Assembly: GCA_021779695.1 (NCBI GenBank)
Contig: JAJYAE010000042.1
Coordinates: 1-19,738 of the forward strand
Origin: Acidobacteriota bacterium
Lineage (GTDB): Bacteria > Acidobacteriota > Terriglobia > Terriglobales > Acidobacteriaceae
Reading direction: 5' to 3'
DNA: 19,738 nt
Part shown: positions 1-7,016 of the stretch, one piece after another
Position numbering within the stretch: the first letter of the stretch is position 1
Layout of the letters: each line of letters opens with the position of its first letter
Position numbers and translations under genes: made by a program
The notes under the pieces: generated by a model
Told to the model about the DNA's origin: nothing
Seen by the model: only the letters and a program-made list of their open reading frames with translations
Database searches by the model: none

Positions 1-81
1 GGGGCTTCGCATCCGAATGTCGGAGGCATCAGATACAAGAAGATTTGTACACGCAGATTGGACCCGCAGTTTTGGTCTAGG

Positions 82-1311
82 TTAATGCACATTCTTATCG
101 AGCCATTGCATGAAGAATCTCGCGATGCCAGCGCTGTCGTTCTCGGACATCATCTGGTGGCCATTGCCGGGTAGACCAATGTCTTCCAGTTTCACATACG
201 TGGTCTTTACACCTGCCTGATTGAGCCATTCGGCAACACATCGCGCGTAGGGCCGATGGTAACTCGCCTCGCCAGACACATCCAGAACCGGGAGTCCTTC
301 CAAGTTGATGAGCTTATGTGCGGGCTCCTTCTGGAGCCAGCAAGGGACAAGTCCCGGCTCGGGCTGGCTGGTCTGGCGGACAGGCTGCAGTTCGGCTGGG
401 CTGCCGATCGGCGGGTCGTAGTGAAGCGGGAGATTGCTCAGTCCCCAGAGACGCCCTGGTCCAGTTTGGCCCAGTTCCTCGTTCTCAACGGGCGGCGCCC
501 ATGGTTCGGCGGCGATAACGCCTTTGATGAGCCCCGGCCGTGCATCGGCGGCCACCCAACCGGAAGGCGCGTACCCCGAGTTCACAAGCAGAACGACCGG
601 TTTGCCGATCAAATCAAGCAATTGAATCAGCGCTTCAGAAAACAACTTCTCTTGATACCCGGCGATGTATTGGACTTCGGTTTTTGCGTAATAGTCAAAC
701 ATTGGGTCGCCGATTTTGCCTTTATCCGGCGAGGCGCCCGGCCATTCCGTATGCTTGTTCCATTGCGGCCAATCCTTCTCTGCCTGAGGAGACGGCGGAA
801 GGCCGCCCGACCACTCCTCCTCCATCTGCGTGGCGGAGTGAGGCGGAGCCATCTGCGGATAAAGACCGGGAAGATAGGCAGAGCGGCCCGAACCCGGAGA
901 ATCGACCATGTAGACGGTGTAACCCGCATTCAGAAAGTCGTAAGCCCATCCGGGCCGCCCATCGGGCGTTTGTATCGAGGCCAAAAGGGTCTGCCCGCCT
1001 CCGCCCTGTACGAACACGATCGGATACGGGTGCTGGACCTTCCTGGGCACCAACACCTCAACAAACATCGCGCCGTACATGACCTCGCTTCCCGATTTGC
1101 CCTCCCACCTGCCGCCTACATAGAAATCGCCTATGCGGCCGAGGTTTTCAGTTGAAACCGTCGGGATGCACCCCTTGGTGGGAACACATTGCGTTGGCAG
1201 AGAAGAGGCCGGAGAGGATTCTCCAGGTTGCTCTGCGCTCGCATTGATCGAAATGGCGAAAAGAGCAAACGCCAGCACGGAGAGTACACTTGTCGCAGTC
1301 TTCGAATGCAT
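82..1311 (-). CDS. Exported alpha/beta hydrolase with atypical nucleophile elbow
   Basis: A 409-residue protein with a Sec-type signal peptide (hydrophobic residues about 8-26, ending near ASA), so it is probably periplasmic. It shows an alpha/beta-hydrolase layout: a glycine-rich oxyanion stretch QGGGGQ (102-107), the following TPDGRPGW segment (116-122), a VDSPGSGRS strand-turn, a nucleophile region VNSGYAPSGW (243-252, candidate Ser245), a GEASYH segment (347-352) and a GNGH motif supplying the likely catalytic His385. As I remember the family, the nucleophile region usually reads like HSQGGP; here both the His and the canonical Ser-x-Gly spacing are changed, so activity is uncertain. The start is the ATG at 1311, six bases after AGGAGG; an in-frame GTG lies one codon upstream at too short a spacing. 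It is the last gene of the lacI-type/ALDH/ThDP operon, 23 bp after the ThDP gene. The substrate is unknown; an ester or lactone is possible. Confidence 0.85.
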   Translation of the reverse strand: MHSKTATSVLSVLAFALFAISINASAEQPGESSPASSLPTQCVPTKGCIPTVSTENLGRIGDFYVGGRWEGKSGSEVMYGAMFVEVLVPRKVQHPYPIVFVQGGGGQTLLASIQTPDGRPGWAYDFLNAGYTVYMVDSPGSGRSAYLPGLYPQMAPPHSATQMEEEWSGGLPPSPQAEKDWPQWNKHTEWPGASPDKGKIGDPMFDYYAKTEVQYIAGYQEKLFSEALIQLLDLIGKPVVLLVNSGYAPSGWVAADARPGLIKGVIAAEPWAPPVENEELGQTGPGRLWGLSNLPLHYDPPIGSPAELQPVRQTSQPEPGLVPCWLQKEPAHKLINLEGLPVLDVSGEASYHRPYARCVAEWLNQAGVKTTYVKLEDIGLPGNGHQMMSENDSAGIARFFMQWLDKNVH

Positions 1312-1334
1312 CACAATCCTCCTTCCGCTTTCCG

Positions 1335-3137
1335 CTAGTCTTCGCCCCAGCCAAAGTTGGGCAGGGGATGAGGGATGGGTGGAAGGTCCCAGCTGCCGGT
1401 TGCGAGCGGGCGAACGTCACGATCAATTCTGACGTCAAGAACTGTCGGGCGTCCGGAGCGAATTGCGGCCTCGAGTTGAGGAGCAAGATCGGCTGGTTTT
1501 TCCACGGTATGGCCGGCGGCGCCCATCGATCGAGCCAGCATGGCAAAGTCAGCAGAAAAGAGCTTTCCGCTCGGGTCGGTGAAACTGACCGCAATTTCCC
1601 GGTCCTTCCCGAAAAATCCTCGCTGTTGATCGCGAATGGAGCAATAGCCGAAGTTATTCCACACCACCCACACGACGGGAATCTGGTATTCGACGGCTGT
1701 GAGCACGGCGCTGGCGTTCATCATGAAAGCGCCGTCACCGCAAAGAGCTACGACCGGCTGTTCAGGAGCGGCCAGTTTCGCCCCGATGCAACCGGCGACC
1801 GCAAATCCCATAGACGCAAATCCCCAGGTCTGAAGGAATGTGCGTGGCTTCCAGGCTTCGTACTCGGCTACCAGCCAGTTGTGGTGGATGCCGACATCGC
1901 AGAGTACGATGCCATCGGCGGGCACAACCTTTCGCAGATCAGCTACAGCCCGCTCGGGCCGGATTGGGATAGCGTCAGAACTGCGCGGTTCAATTGTGGC
2001 GTCGTGCCACTTCTTGCGCCACTCGGCAATACGTTCCAGCCACGAATCGTGATGATTCGTCTCGCGCGACGCAGCCAAAAGCTGCTGCAACAAAATTCTC
2101 GCATCGCTGACAATACCCAATGCCGGCCGGAAGTTGCGGCCAATCTCGGCAGCGTCAATGTCAACGTGAATCAGCTTTGTGGGTGGGATGTTGTACGTAA
2201 AGCCTGGTAACCACGCGCTTGTCGCGCGATCGTCAAATCGCGTTCCCAGCGCCAGAATCACGTCCGCATTGCGGCAGGCGGCATTCGCAGGATAGGACCC
2301 ATTGCGCCCCGTTGTGCCCAGGCTCAAGGCGTGGCGAGGATCGAAGACGCCCTTTCCGAAAGGCGTGGTTGCGACGGGGATTCGGAAACGCTCTGCAAAG
2401 GCCCGCAACTCGGACTCGGCGCGACTCAACTCGACACCATGTCCAGCGACGATTACCGGACGCTCCGCTGCCTGCAGCAATCGTAATGCCTCGTCCACGG
2501 CGGCGGGATCCGCTGCGGGCTGAGAGTACTCGGCGGGCGGCCAGTCTGCTTCGCGTTCCGCGGCACTCTCATTCACCGGCTCCACGAAAACGTTCAGGGG
2601 GATATCGATGTTGACAGGGCCCGGTCGCCCATTCGTCATCAGGGCAAATGCCTGGCGGAGCGCAAGAGGCAGCATGTCTGCCCGTGTGGGCTGAAAGCTG
2701 CGCTTGACGTAGGGGCGCAGTGCATTCACAAAATCGCCTTGAAAGTATCTGCCGGTCTCCTGGAACGGACCACGATTCCACTGTCCGGTGGGGACGTTGC
2801 CAGTGATGTTGAGCATGGCCGACGAATCTGCAAAAGCGGCTGCAATCGCGAGGATGAGATTGGCGGATCCGGGGCCGCACGAAGTGTAGGTGGCCGCCGG
2901 TCTTTGCGTGATCCGAAAATACGCTTCAGCCATAAACCCTGCTGCAGATTCGTGATGCACAGAGATAGTTTTGATCTCGTCTCGCCGATCGAACAAGCCA
3001 TCGAGCAGACCGAGAATGCCGTGGCCACACACGCCAAAGATGTAGGGGACTTTCTGCTGGACCAGAAAATCCGCAATATAGGCGGCCCCTTTGGATGTTG
3101 GCTTCACACGAGTTGAATGTACTCCGCTATCAGTCAT
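1335..3137 (-). CDS. Thiamine-diphosphate-dependent enzyme, acetolactate synthase/benzoylformate decarboxylase superfamily
   Basis: A 600-residue cytosolic enzyme with the three-domain POX-like layout. The N-terminal Pyr domain (about 15-185) has FGVCGHG at 35-40 and the cofactor-activating glutamate Glu63 in HHESAAGF. The central domain spans about 210-355. The C-terminal PP domain carries the ThDP/Mg motif GDGAFMMN (from 467) closing with NN at 494-495. These enzymes decarboxylate 2-oxo acids or transfer the resulting activated aldehyde; which reaction applies here is not clear. The C-terminal tail (GSWDLPPIPHP, 581-591) is not a biosynthetic IlvB ending, and no IlvN-type small subunit lies nearby, so a catabolic role is more likely. 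The start is the ATG at 3137, six bases after GGAGG; an in-frame TTG at 3152 sits upstream of that ribosome binding site. The gene begins 15 bp after the aldehyde dehydrogenase stop, so translational coupling is likely. The dehydrogenase could oxidise its aldehyde product. Confidence 0.93.
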   Translation of the reverse strand: MTDSGVHSTRVKPTSKGAAYIADFLVQQKVPYIFGVCGHGILGLLDGLFDRRDEIKTISVHHESAAGFMAEAYFRITQRPAATYTSCGPGSANLILAIAAAFADSSAMLNITGNVPTGQWNRGPFQETGRYFQGDFVNALRPYVKRSFQPTRADMLPLALRQAFALMTNGRPGPVNIDIPLNVFVEPVNESAAEREADWPPAEYSQPAADPAAVDEALRLLQAAERPVIVAGHGVELSRAESELRAFAERFRIPVATTPFGKGVFDPRHALSLGTTGRNGSYPANAACRNADVILALGTRFDDRATSAWLPGFTYNIPPTKLIHVDIDAAEIGRNFRPALGIVSDARILLQQLLAASRETNHHDSWLERIAEWRKKWHDATIEPRSSDAIPIRPERAVADLRKVVPADGIVLCDVGIHHNWLVAEYEAWKPRTFLQTWGFASMGFAVAGCIGAKLAAPEQPVVALCGDGAFMMNASAVLTAVEYQIPVVWVVWNNFGYCSIRDQQRGFFGKDREIAVSFTDPSGKLFSADFAMLARSMGAAGHTVEKPADLAPQLEAAIRSGRPTVLDVRIDRDVRPLATGSWDLPPIPHPLPNFGWGED

Positions 3138-3152
3138 AGAGGTCCTCCGCAA

Positions 3153-4646
3153 TCATTTCGCTATGCTGAAACCGCCATCAAAGGTGTCCGACATGCTCCA
3201 AAACATCGTCTTTACCTGTTGATAGGTCCTGATCCCTTGCAGGCCCTTCTCCCGGCCAAGGCCACTATCCTTGAATCCGCCGAACGGGGCAGCCGTTGAA
3301 AATTGCTTGTAGGTGTTGATCCAGATCATGCCCGCTTCGAGAGCGCGGGCCACACGCCAGGCTCTTTTGTAATCCGCAGTCCAAATTCCGGCGGCCAGAC
3401 CGTAGCTGACGCCGTTAGCTTTCTCGATGAGATCATCCTCGTTGTCAAACGGCATTGCACACAGAACGGGACCGAAGATCTCTTGCTGCGCGATAGGCGA
3501 CTTGTTGGAAATTCCGGCAACAATGGTTGGCAGGTAAAAGGCGCCTTTCGCGAGCCGAGGGTCAGAGGGTCGGGATCCGCCGATCAGAATCTCAGCGCCG
3601 TCTTTGCGCGCTCCCTCCACCATGCTCTCCACAAATTCCCGCTGGGCGAAACTGGCGCTGGGACCAAGTTGCGCCCCCGGGGCGTCAGGCAGATCGACGC
3701 GGAGAGCGCGCGCCCGATTGATGACCATGGAGATCACTTCGTCGTAGACCTTGCGCTCGACAAATAAACGCGATCCTGCAGTGCACGACTGGCCCGTTCC
3801 TTCGAAGATCGCCACTGTGGCCGCATCTGCCGCTGCTTTCAGATTCGCATCGGCAAAAATGATGTGCGGCGACTTTCCTCCCAATTCCAGAACGGCGGGA
3901 ATCAGTCTTTTCCCGGCGAATTCAGAGATCCTTCTCCCGACCTCGGTTCCACCCGTGAAGGAGACCATTCGCACCAAGGGATGGTTGACAAGCGTATCGC
4001 CAATTTTTCTGCCTACTCCCGGCACAACGTTCAGGATGCCGGCAGGCACGCCTGCGTCCAGAGCAATTCTTCCCAATTCAATGCCACACGTCGGAGTGAA
4101 GGATGCCGGCTTGAGAACAATACCGTTGCCCGCCGCGAGCGCCGCTGCAATCTTGTTGCAAGTCAGCGTAATCGGCGAGTTCCACGGCGTGATAGCAGCC
4201 ACAACACCCCAAGGCTCATATACCGTCATGCTCAGGTAGTTGCCGCGGGGAGGGGTGATCTCCGACCCGAGGGTTTCAATAGCAGCAGCGCAATATCGAA
4301 AAGTCGCTGCGCCATTGCTGACCTGGTTCTTACATTCCTTCCACACTTTCCCGTTTTCCAACATTTGACAGCGTGCGAGCAGGTCGGAGCGCTCCATCAT
4401 CAAATCCGCAATGCGGTTCAACACGCGCGCTCGATCGTGCGGCAGCATGTTGCGCCATGCCGGATCGGCAGCGGCGCGATGCGCTGTTTCCACCGCTGCG
4501 TTGATATCGCCTTCTGTGCCAGCACAGACTTCATAATTGATCTCGCCAGTGGCGGGATTTATGTGTGTGATGCGAGAAGAAGTGTCCTTGACCCATTCCC
4601 CTCCAATTAGAAATGGCACTTGCCTTGGACCTGCATCTGTGGACAT
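3153..4646 (-). CDS. NAD(P)-dependent aldehyde dehydrogenase
   Basis: A 497-residue member of the aldehyde dehydrogenase superfamily, oxidising an aldehyde to the acid with NAD(P)+. Catalytic elements are complete: oxyanion Asn156 in TPWNSP, cofactor lysine in VLKP (Lys179), FTGGTEVGR of the nucleotide-binding fold (230-238), general base Glu254 in LELGGKSP, nucleophile Cys288 in GTGQSC, and a later EIFGPV loop. Length is normal for the family. The start is the ATG at 4646, preceded by AAGGAG with seven intervening bases. The frame stays open for 53 more codons upstream, but that stretch overlaps the end of the lacI-type gene and does not resemble ALDH. It lies 88 bp after the regulator and is followed at once by the ThDP enzyme, whose ribosome binding site starts two bases after this stop codon. 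The substrate is unknown; the neighbour suggests an aldehyde made by 2-oxo-acid decarboxylation. Confidence 0.95.
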   Translation of the reverse strand: MSTDAGPRQVPFLIGGEWVKDTSSRITHINPATGEINYEVCAGTEGDINAAVETAHRAAADPAWRNMLPHDRARVLNRIADLMMERSDLLARCQMLENGKVWKECKNQVSNGAATFRYCAAAIETLGSEITPPRGNYLSMTVYEPWGVVAAITPWNSPITLTCNKIAAALAAGNGIVLKPASFTPTCGIELGRIALDAGVPAGILNVVPGVGRKIGDTLVNHPLVRMVSFTGGTEVGRRISEFAGKRLIPAVLELGGKSPHIIFADANLKAAADAATVAIFEGTGQSCTAGSRLFVERKVYDEVISMVINRARALRVDLPDAPGAQLGPSASFAQREFVESMVEGARKDGAEILIGGSRPSDPRLAKGAFYLPTIVAGISNKSPIAQQEIFGPVLCAMPFDNEDDLIEKANGVSYGLAAGIWTADYKRAWRVARALEAGMIWINTYKQFSTAAPFGGFKDSGLGREKGLQGIRTYQQVKTMFWSMSDTFDGGFSIAK

Positions 4647-4719
4647 TTGCGGGCTCCTTCTGTCGATCTCTTTCGAACAACGGATACAATCTGGGCGAAT
4701 GGCGGTCTTACGTCTCACT

Positions 4720-4740
4720 CGGTGAGGGCCAGGCTCACCG
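4720..4740 (-). other. Hairpin spanning the stop codon of the lacI-type gene
   Basis: A perfect 7-bp inverted repeat, CGGTGAG and CTCACCG, separated by seven bases. It covers the stop codon of the regulator gene (4735-4737) and lies 74 bp before the aldehyde dehydrogenase start. No T-run follows, so it is not a standard intrinsic terminator. It could slow read-through, protect an mRNA end, or be chance. Confidence 0.35.
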
Positions 4741-5868
4741 TCGTCCGCCACCTGGGCGTCTTCGACGCTTTCCAGTTTCGACTTTAGGGGAATGAGAGGC
4801 GGCATCCTGTGCAGGAACCCTTGCTGTCTTACGGCCTGCGGCGGTCACCGCGGAGATTCGCTGGCATGATTGGCGCTCAATCAAACGGACGCCGATGATT
4901 CGGTGCTCCGGCTCGTGAACACCATCTTTGGCCATTATGTTCAACAGCATCTCAACAGCGGCCTTCCCGGTTTCGTATTTGGGTTGATCGATCGTCGTCA
5001 ACGGGGGAAAGGTGATCTGCGACATTTCAACGTTGTCGAAACCAAGGATTGAGATGTCCTCAGGAATTCGGATGCCGTACTCCATCATGGCTCGCATACA
5101 CCCGAAAGCGATGAGATCGTTCCCTGCAAAAAGAGCTGTTATGTTTCGAGCATCTGCCAGATGCTGCCGGGCAGCCTTGTGGGCTGACGCAAAGGTGTGC
5201 TCGCCATAAACGATCTGCGGTCTGGGGAGACCTCGATCGTGAAAAGCCTTGAGAAATCCGATTGCGCGGTCGGCGAAGTTTCCGTGTGTCCTCGGCCCGG
5301 TAATGTGAAGGACATTTACGTGACCAAGATCAATGAGGTAATTCCCAGCAATCTCGCCACCCGCGAGGTTGTCTGCGATTGCCGCAGAGAACCGCCGCAT
5401 TGGAGAGCGCCGGTGGGCAAGACTGAGATTGAGCAACACAATCGGGGCACCAGCAGAGAATAATTGTTCCTGCTGCGCGTGGCTTAACGGCGCGACGGAG
5501 TTCATCACGATCCCATCAATGCGCTTGGCGACAAGCCACTCGATATAGCGCATCTGCTTGTCGGCGTCCATATCGCTGTTGCACAAGACCAGATCACGGC
5601 CCGCACGGAAAGCAGCATCTTCGGCACCACGTGCAACTTCAGCGAAGAACGGATTTCGGATGTCGCTGATGACAAGACCGATGCTATGCGACTGCCCTGT
5701 CACCAAACCGCGCGCGACCTGGTTCGTTCGATAGTTCAGGCGCGCAGCGACTTCGGCAACCTGCCGGCGTGTGTCGTCGTGTATCCCGGAGGAATTGGTG
5801 AGCGCCCGCGAAGCGGTGGAGATGCTCACACCTGCTTCGCGGGCAACGTCTTTGAGAGTGACAGGCAT
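4735..5868 (-). CDS. LacI/GalR-family transcriptional regulator
   Basis: A 377-residue regulator. Residues 3-25 form the LacI-type helix-turn-helix (VTLKDVAREAGVSISTASRA), followed by the hinge helix NQVARGLVTG (49-58) and a periplasmic-binding-protein-like sensor domain beginning HSIGLVISDIRNPFF. Late sensor motifs FAGNDLIAFG and ISILGFDNVE are present. The start is the ATG at 5868, just after AAGGAT; it places the HTH at the very N-terminus as in the family. The C-terminus carries a basic tail (KRRRRPGGGRR) beyond the usual end of the fold. The gene is first in line before ALDH, the ThDP enzyme and the hydrolase, and probably controls them and itself: a palindromic operator of LacI type sits directly between its -10 element and its start codon. 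The effector is unknown; it is likely the substrate or an intermediate of the downstream pathway. Confidence 0.95.
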   Translation of the reverse strand: MPVTLKDVAREAGVSISTASRALTNSSGIHDDTRRQVAEVAARLNYRTNQVARGLVTGQSHSIGLVISDIRNPFFAEVARGAEDAAFRAGRDLVLCNSDMDADKQMRYIEWLVAKRIDGIVMNSVAPLSHAQQEQLFSAGAPIVLLNLSLAHRRSPMRRFSAAIADNLAGGEIAGNYLIDLGHVNVLHITGPRTHGNFADRAIGFLKAFHDRGLPRPQIVYGEHTFASAHKAARQHLADARNITALFAGNDLIAFGCMRAMMEYGIRIPEDISILGFDNVEMSQITFPPLTTIDQPKYETGKAAVEMLLNIMAKDGVHEPEHRIIGVRLIERQSCQRISAVTAAGRKTARVPAQDAASHSPKVETGKRRRRPGGGRR

Positions 5869-5876
5869 TCGATCCT

Positions 5877-5890
5877 TGCAAGCGTTTCCG
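5877..5890. promoter_or_regulatory. LacI-type operator O1 over the lacI transcription start
   Basis: TGCAAGCGTTTCCG matches the LacI/GalR/CcpA consensus TGnAAnCGnTTnCA at nine of ten fixed positions, with the central CG expected for this family. It abuts the -10 hexamer (5891-5896) and lies 9 bp before the ATG, so it covers the predicted transcription start. A bound repressor would block initiation, consistent with autoregulation. Assignment to the adjacent regulator is inference. Confidence 0.65.
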
Positions 5891-5919
5891 ATTTTGCGTG
5901 ATAGTAAGACCTCTGTCAA
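5891..5919 (-). promoter_or_regulatory. Sigma70-type promoter of the lacI-type gene/operon
   Basis: On the minus strand, TTGACA (5914-5919) is followed by a 17-bp spacer and CAAAAT (5891-5896). The -35 box is perfect and the -10 matches TATAAT at four of six. The predicted start is near 5884, giving a leader of about 16 nt. It is the only good promoter seen ahead of the left-hand operon. Confidence 0.65.
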
Positions 5920-6098
5920 GCGTCTTGTGGAGAGAAAGAAATGGAGCCGGCACGCGCTCACGTTTGGCGATCTGGATGAGGTGATCGGATGAAATGGCAA
6001 TAGCCGTAGGTAGTTGATGTGTCACAACGTCATTGAAATGGTGCCGAAAGAATACTCTTGACTCGCGCATTTTCGAGGTGTTAACGTCCGCACTGCCT

Positions 6099-6112
6099 CG
6101 GAAACGTTTGCG
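6099..6112. promoter_or_regulatory. Second LacI-type operator O2
   Basis: CGGAAACGTTTGCG is the same sequence as the reverse complement of O1 (CGGAAACGCTTGCA) at 12 of 14 positions, sharing CGGAAACGYTTGCR. Centre-to-centre distance from O1 is 222 bp. It could be an auxiliary site for DNA looping or the operator of a rightward promoter (TTGACT at 6058-6063, with only a poor -10). Being a near copy of O1 is the main support. Confidence 0.55.
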
Positions 6113-6185
6113 AAATATTGCAAATTCCACTGATTCCTTTCCCCGCGGGGAGTACGAGGTCGATATCAAACAGGAGGCTCTTTGT

Positions 6186-6740
6186 ATGCCTGTGCGAATT
6201 GGAAGGGCATGGATCTTCTCTCTGGATCCGGGTATGCCATCCACTCATCCTCAGCTTTGCGCAGGTCGTGGGAATGCGCCTTTGAAGCGTGTACCACTCG
6301 CAGGTGCCTCCGAGCATAAATCGGCTGTGGCGAGGCGCGTGGTTGAGTGGCATATGGGGGCGATTGTGGATCGGCGAACGAGTCATCCCCACACAACCCG
6401 GATTCGAGCCGAAGGTGACAGCGTTTTCCAATTCATCTGCCAGCTCGATCGAAGCATCTTAAATATCTGCGGCAAAAGCCTCGATTTGCGCCGGCGCATC
6501 TGCCTCGGCGCAGTGCGAAGGCTGTACGGCGAACGCGCTGGATCGGAGCGCAAGTTGCGGTTCTCGAAGCACGCAAAGCAGGCATTCGACGTGAAAAAAG
6601 CGCGCATTTCGGACATTTGGAGAAGCACCGGCAAATTCGCGTATGTCCTTCAGATCCAAAGAAGTACGAGGCGCAAGGAATTCTTAATATTCTTTTCAGG
6701 CTTTCTTAAGGACTTCATGGGTTGCGGATGCCTAAGGTGA
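6186..6740 (+). CDS. Doubtful 184-codon reading frame with strong RBS; possibly a decayed gene
   Basis: The ATG at 6186 follows a perfect AGGAGG by eight bases and begins MPVRIGRAWIFSLDPG. The rest resembles no family I know, is rich in Arg and Cys, and has no recognisable domain, signal peptide or membrane segment. Part of the frame crosses a repeat-like stretch near 6228-6280. A leftover gene start, interrupted or decayed downstream, is as likely as a real protein. It lies downstream of operator O2, so a once-regulated gene is conceivable. Confidence 0.15.
   Translation: MPVRIGRAWIFSLDPGMPSTHPQLCAGRGNAPLKRVPLAGASEHKSAVARRVVEWHMGAIVDRRTSHPHTTRIRAEGDSVFQFICQLDRSILNICGKSLDLRRRICLGAVRRLYGERAGSERKLRFSKHAKQAFDVKKARISDIWRSTGKFAYVLQIQRSTRRKEFLIFFSGFLKDFMGCGCLR
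6228..6280. repeat. Degenerate Acidobacteriota-type intergenic repeat (tentative)
   Basis: The stretch opens with CCGGGTATGCCATCCACTC and closes with GTGGGAATGCGCC. From memory this resembles the REP-like palindromic units scattered in Acidobacteriota genomes, which typically open CCGGGTGCCCCATCC and close GGGTGGGAATGC around a variable stem. No second intact copy exists in this window, so the call rests on recollection. Confidence 0.25.
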
Positions 6741-7016
6741 GTCGCCGTTGCATCTTCAGCCCCACAACAGACGCGCTCTCGATGCGGCAGCGATTCGAAC
6801 TGTTGAGAAGCAACGAATTGGACAGGCGTTCCGTTGTACGCACCTTACGAGACGCCAATACCGCCCACCTCGTTCCCCTGAGGAGGAGTCGAGCTTGAGA
6901 ATTCAGGAAGCAGATTGGTGCTCCAGAGCCCGGGGAGGCAAGCGGGGTCTTTATTCCCAACTGGAAGCACTTTTCAGGCAGGAGATTGGAAGATGAGTTT
7001 GGCAGGAGGTCCGGAA

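Larger units (their letters stand above)
5920..6992. other. Gene-poor intergenic region between the lacI promoter and the TonB-dependent receptor
   Basis: About 1.1 kb between divergent genes with no convincing protein gene. In order it holds a TTGACT hexamer at 6058-6063, a second LacI-type operator at 6099-6112, a 12-bp perfect palindrome TCCCCGCGGGGA at 6140-6151, an AGGAGG followed eight bases later by an ATG at 6186 that opens a doubtful frame, a repeat-like stretch near 6228-6280, and TTCTTAA repeats at 6681-6709. No clear promoter for the receptor gene was recognised. Confidence 0.6.

Noticed and set aside
256..1155. 299-codon plus-strand open frame
   Set aside because: It lies antisense to the exported hydrolase, is very rich in Arg, and shows no domain; it is a by-product of the GC-biased gene on the other strand.
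1290..2210. 306-codon plus-strand open frame
   Set aside because: It is antisense to the ThDP enzyme gene, whose motifs are complete, and has no recognisable protein features.
1335..3137. Oxalyl-CoA decarboxylase, which would link the left block to oxalate metabolism
   Set aside because: The characteristic C-terminal features of that enzyme were not seen, and no formyl-CoA transferase gene is present in the window.
3864..4610. 248-codon plus-strand open frame
   Set aside because: It is antisense to the aldehyde dehydrogenase, with no motif or credible ribosome binding site.
4647..4805. N-terminal extension of the aldehyde dehydrogenase frame
   Set aside because: It overlaps the lacI-type gene, has no similarity to ALDH, and an AAGGAG site points clearly to the ATG at 4646.
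6010..6035. TGTGTCACA near 6018 as a CRP-type site
   Set aside because: It lacks the six-base spacing of the TGTGA-N6-TCACA consensus.
6081..6431. 116-codon minus-strand frame in the gene-poor region
   Set aside because: It covers the repeat-like stretch and operator O2, has odd composition and shows no family signature.
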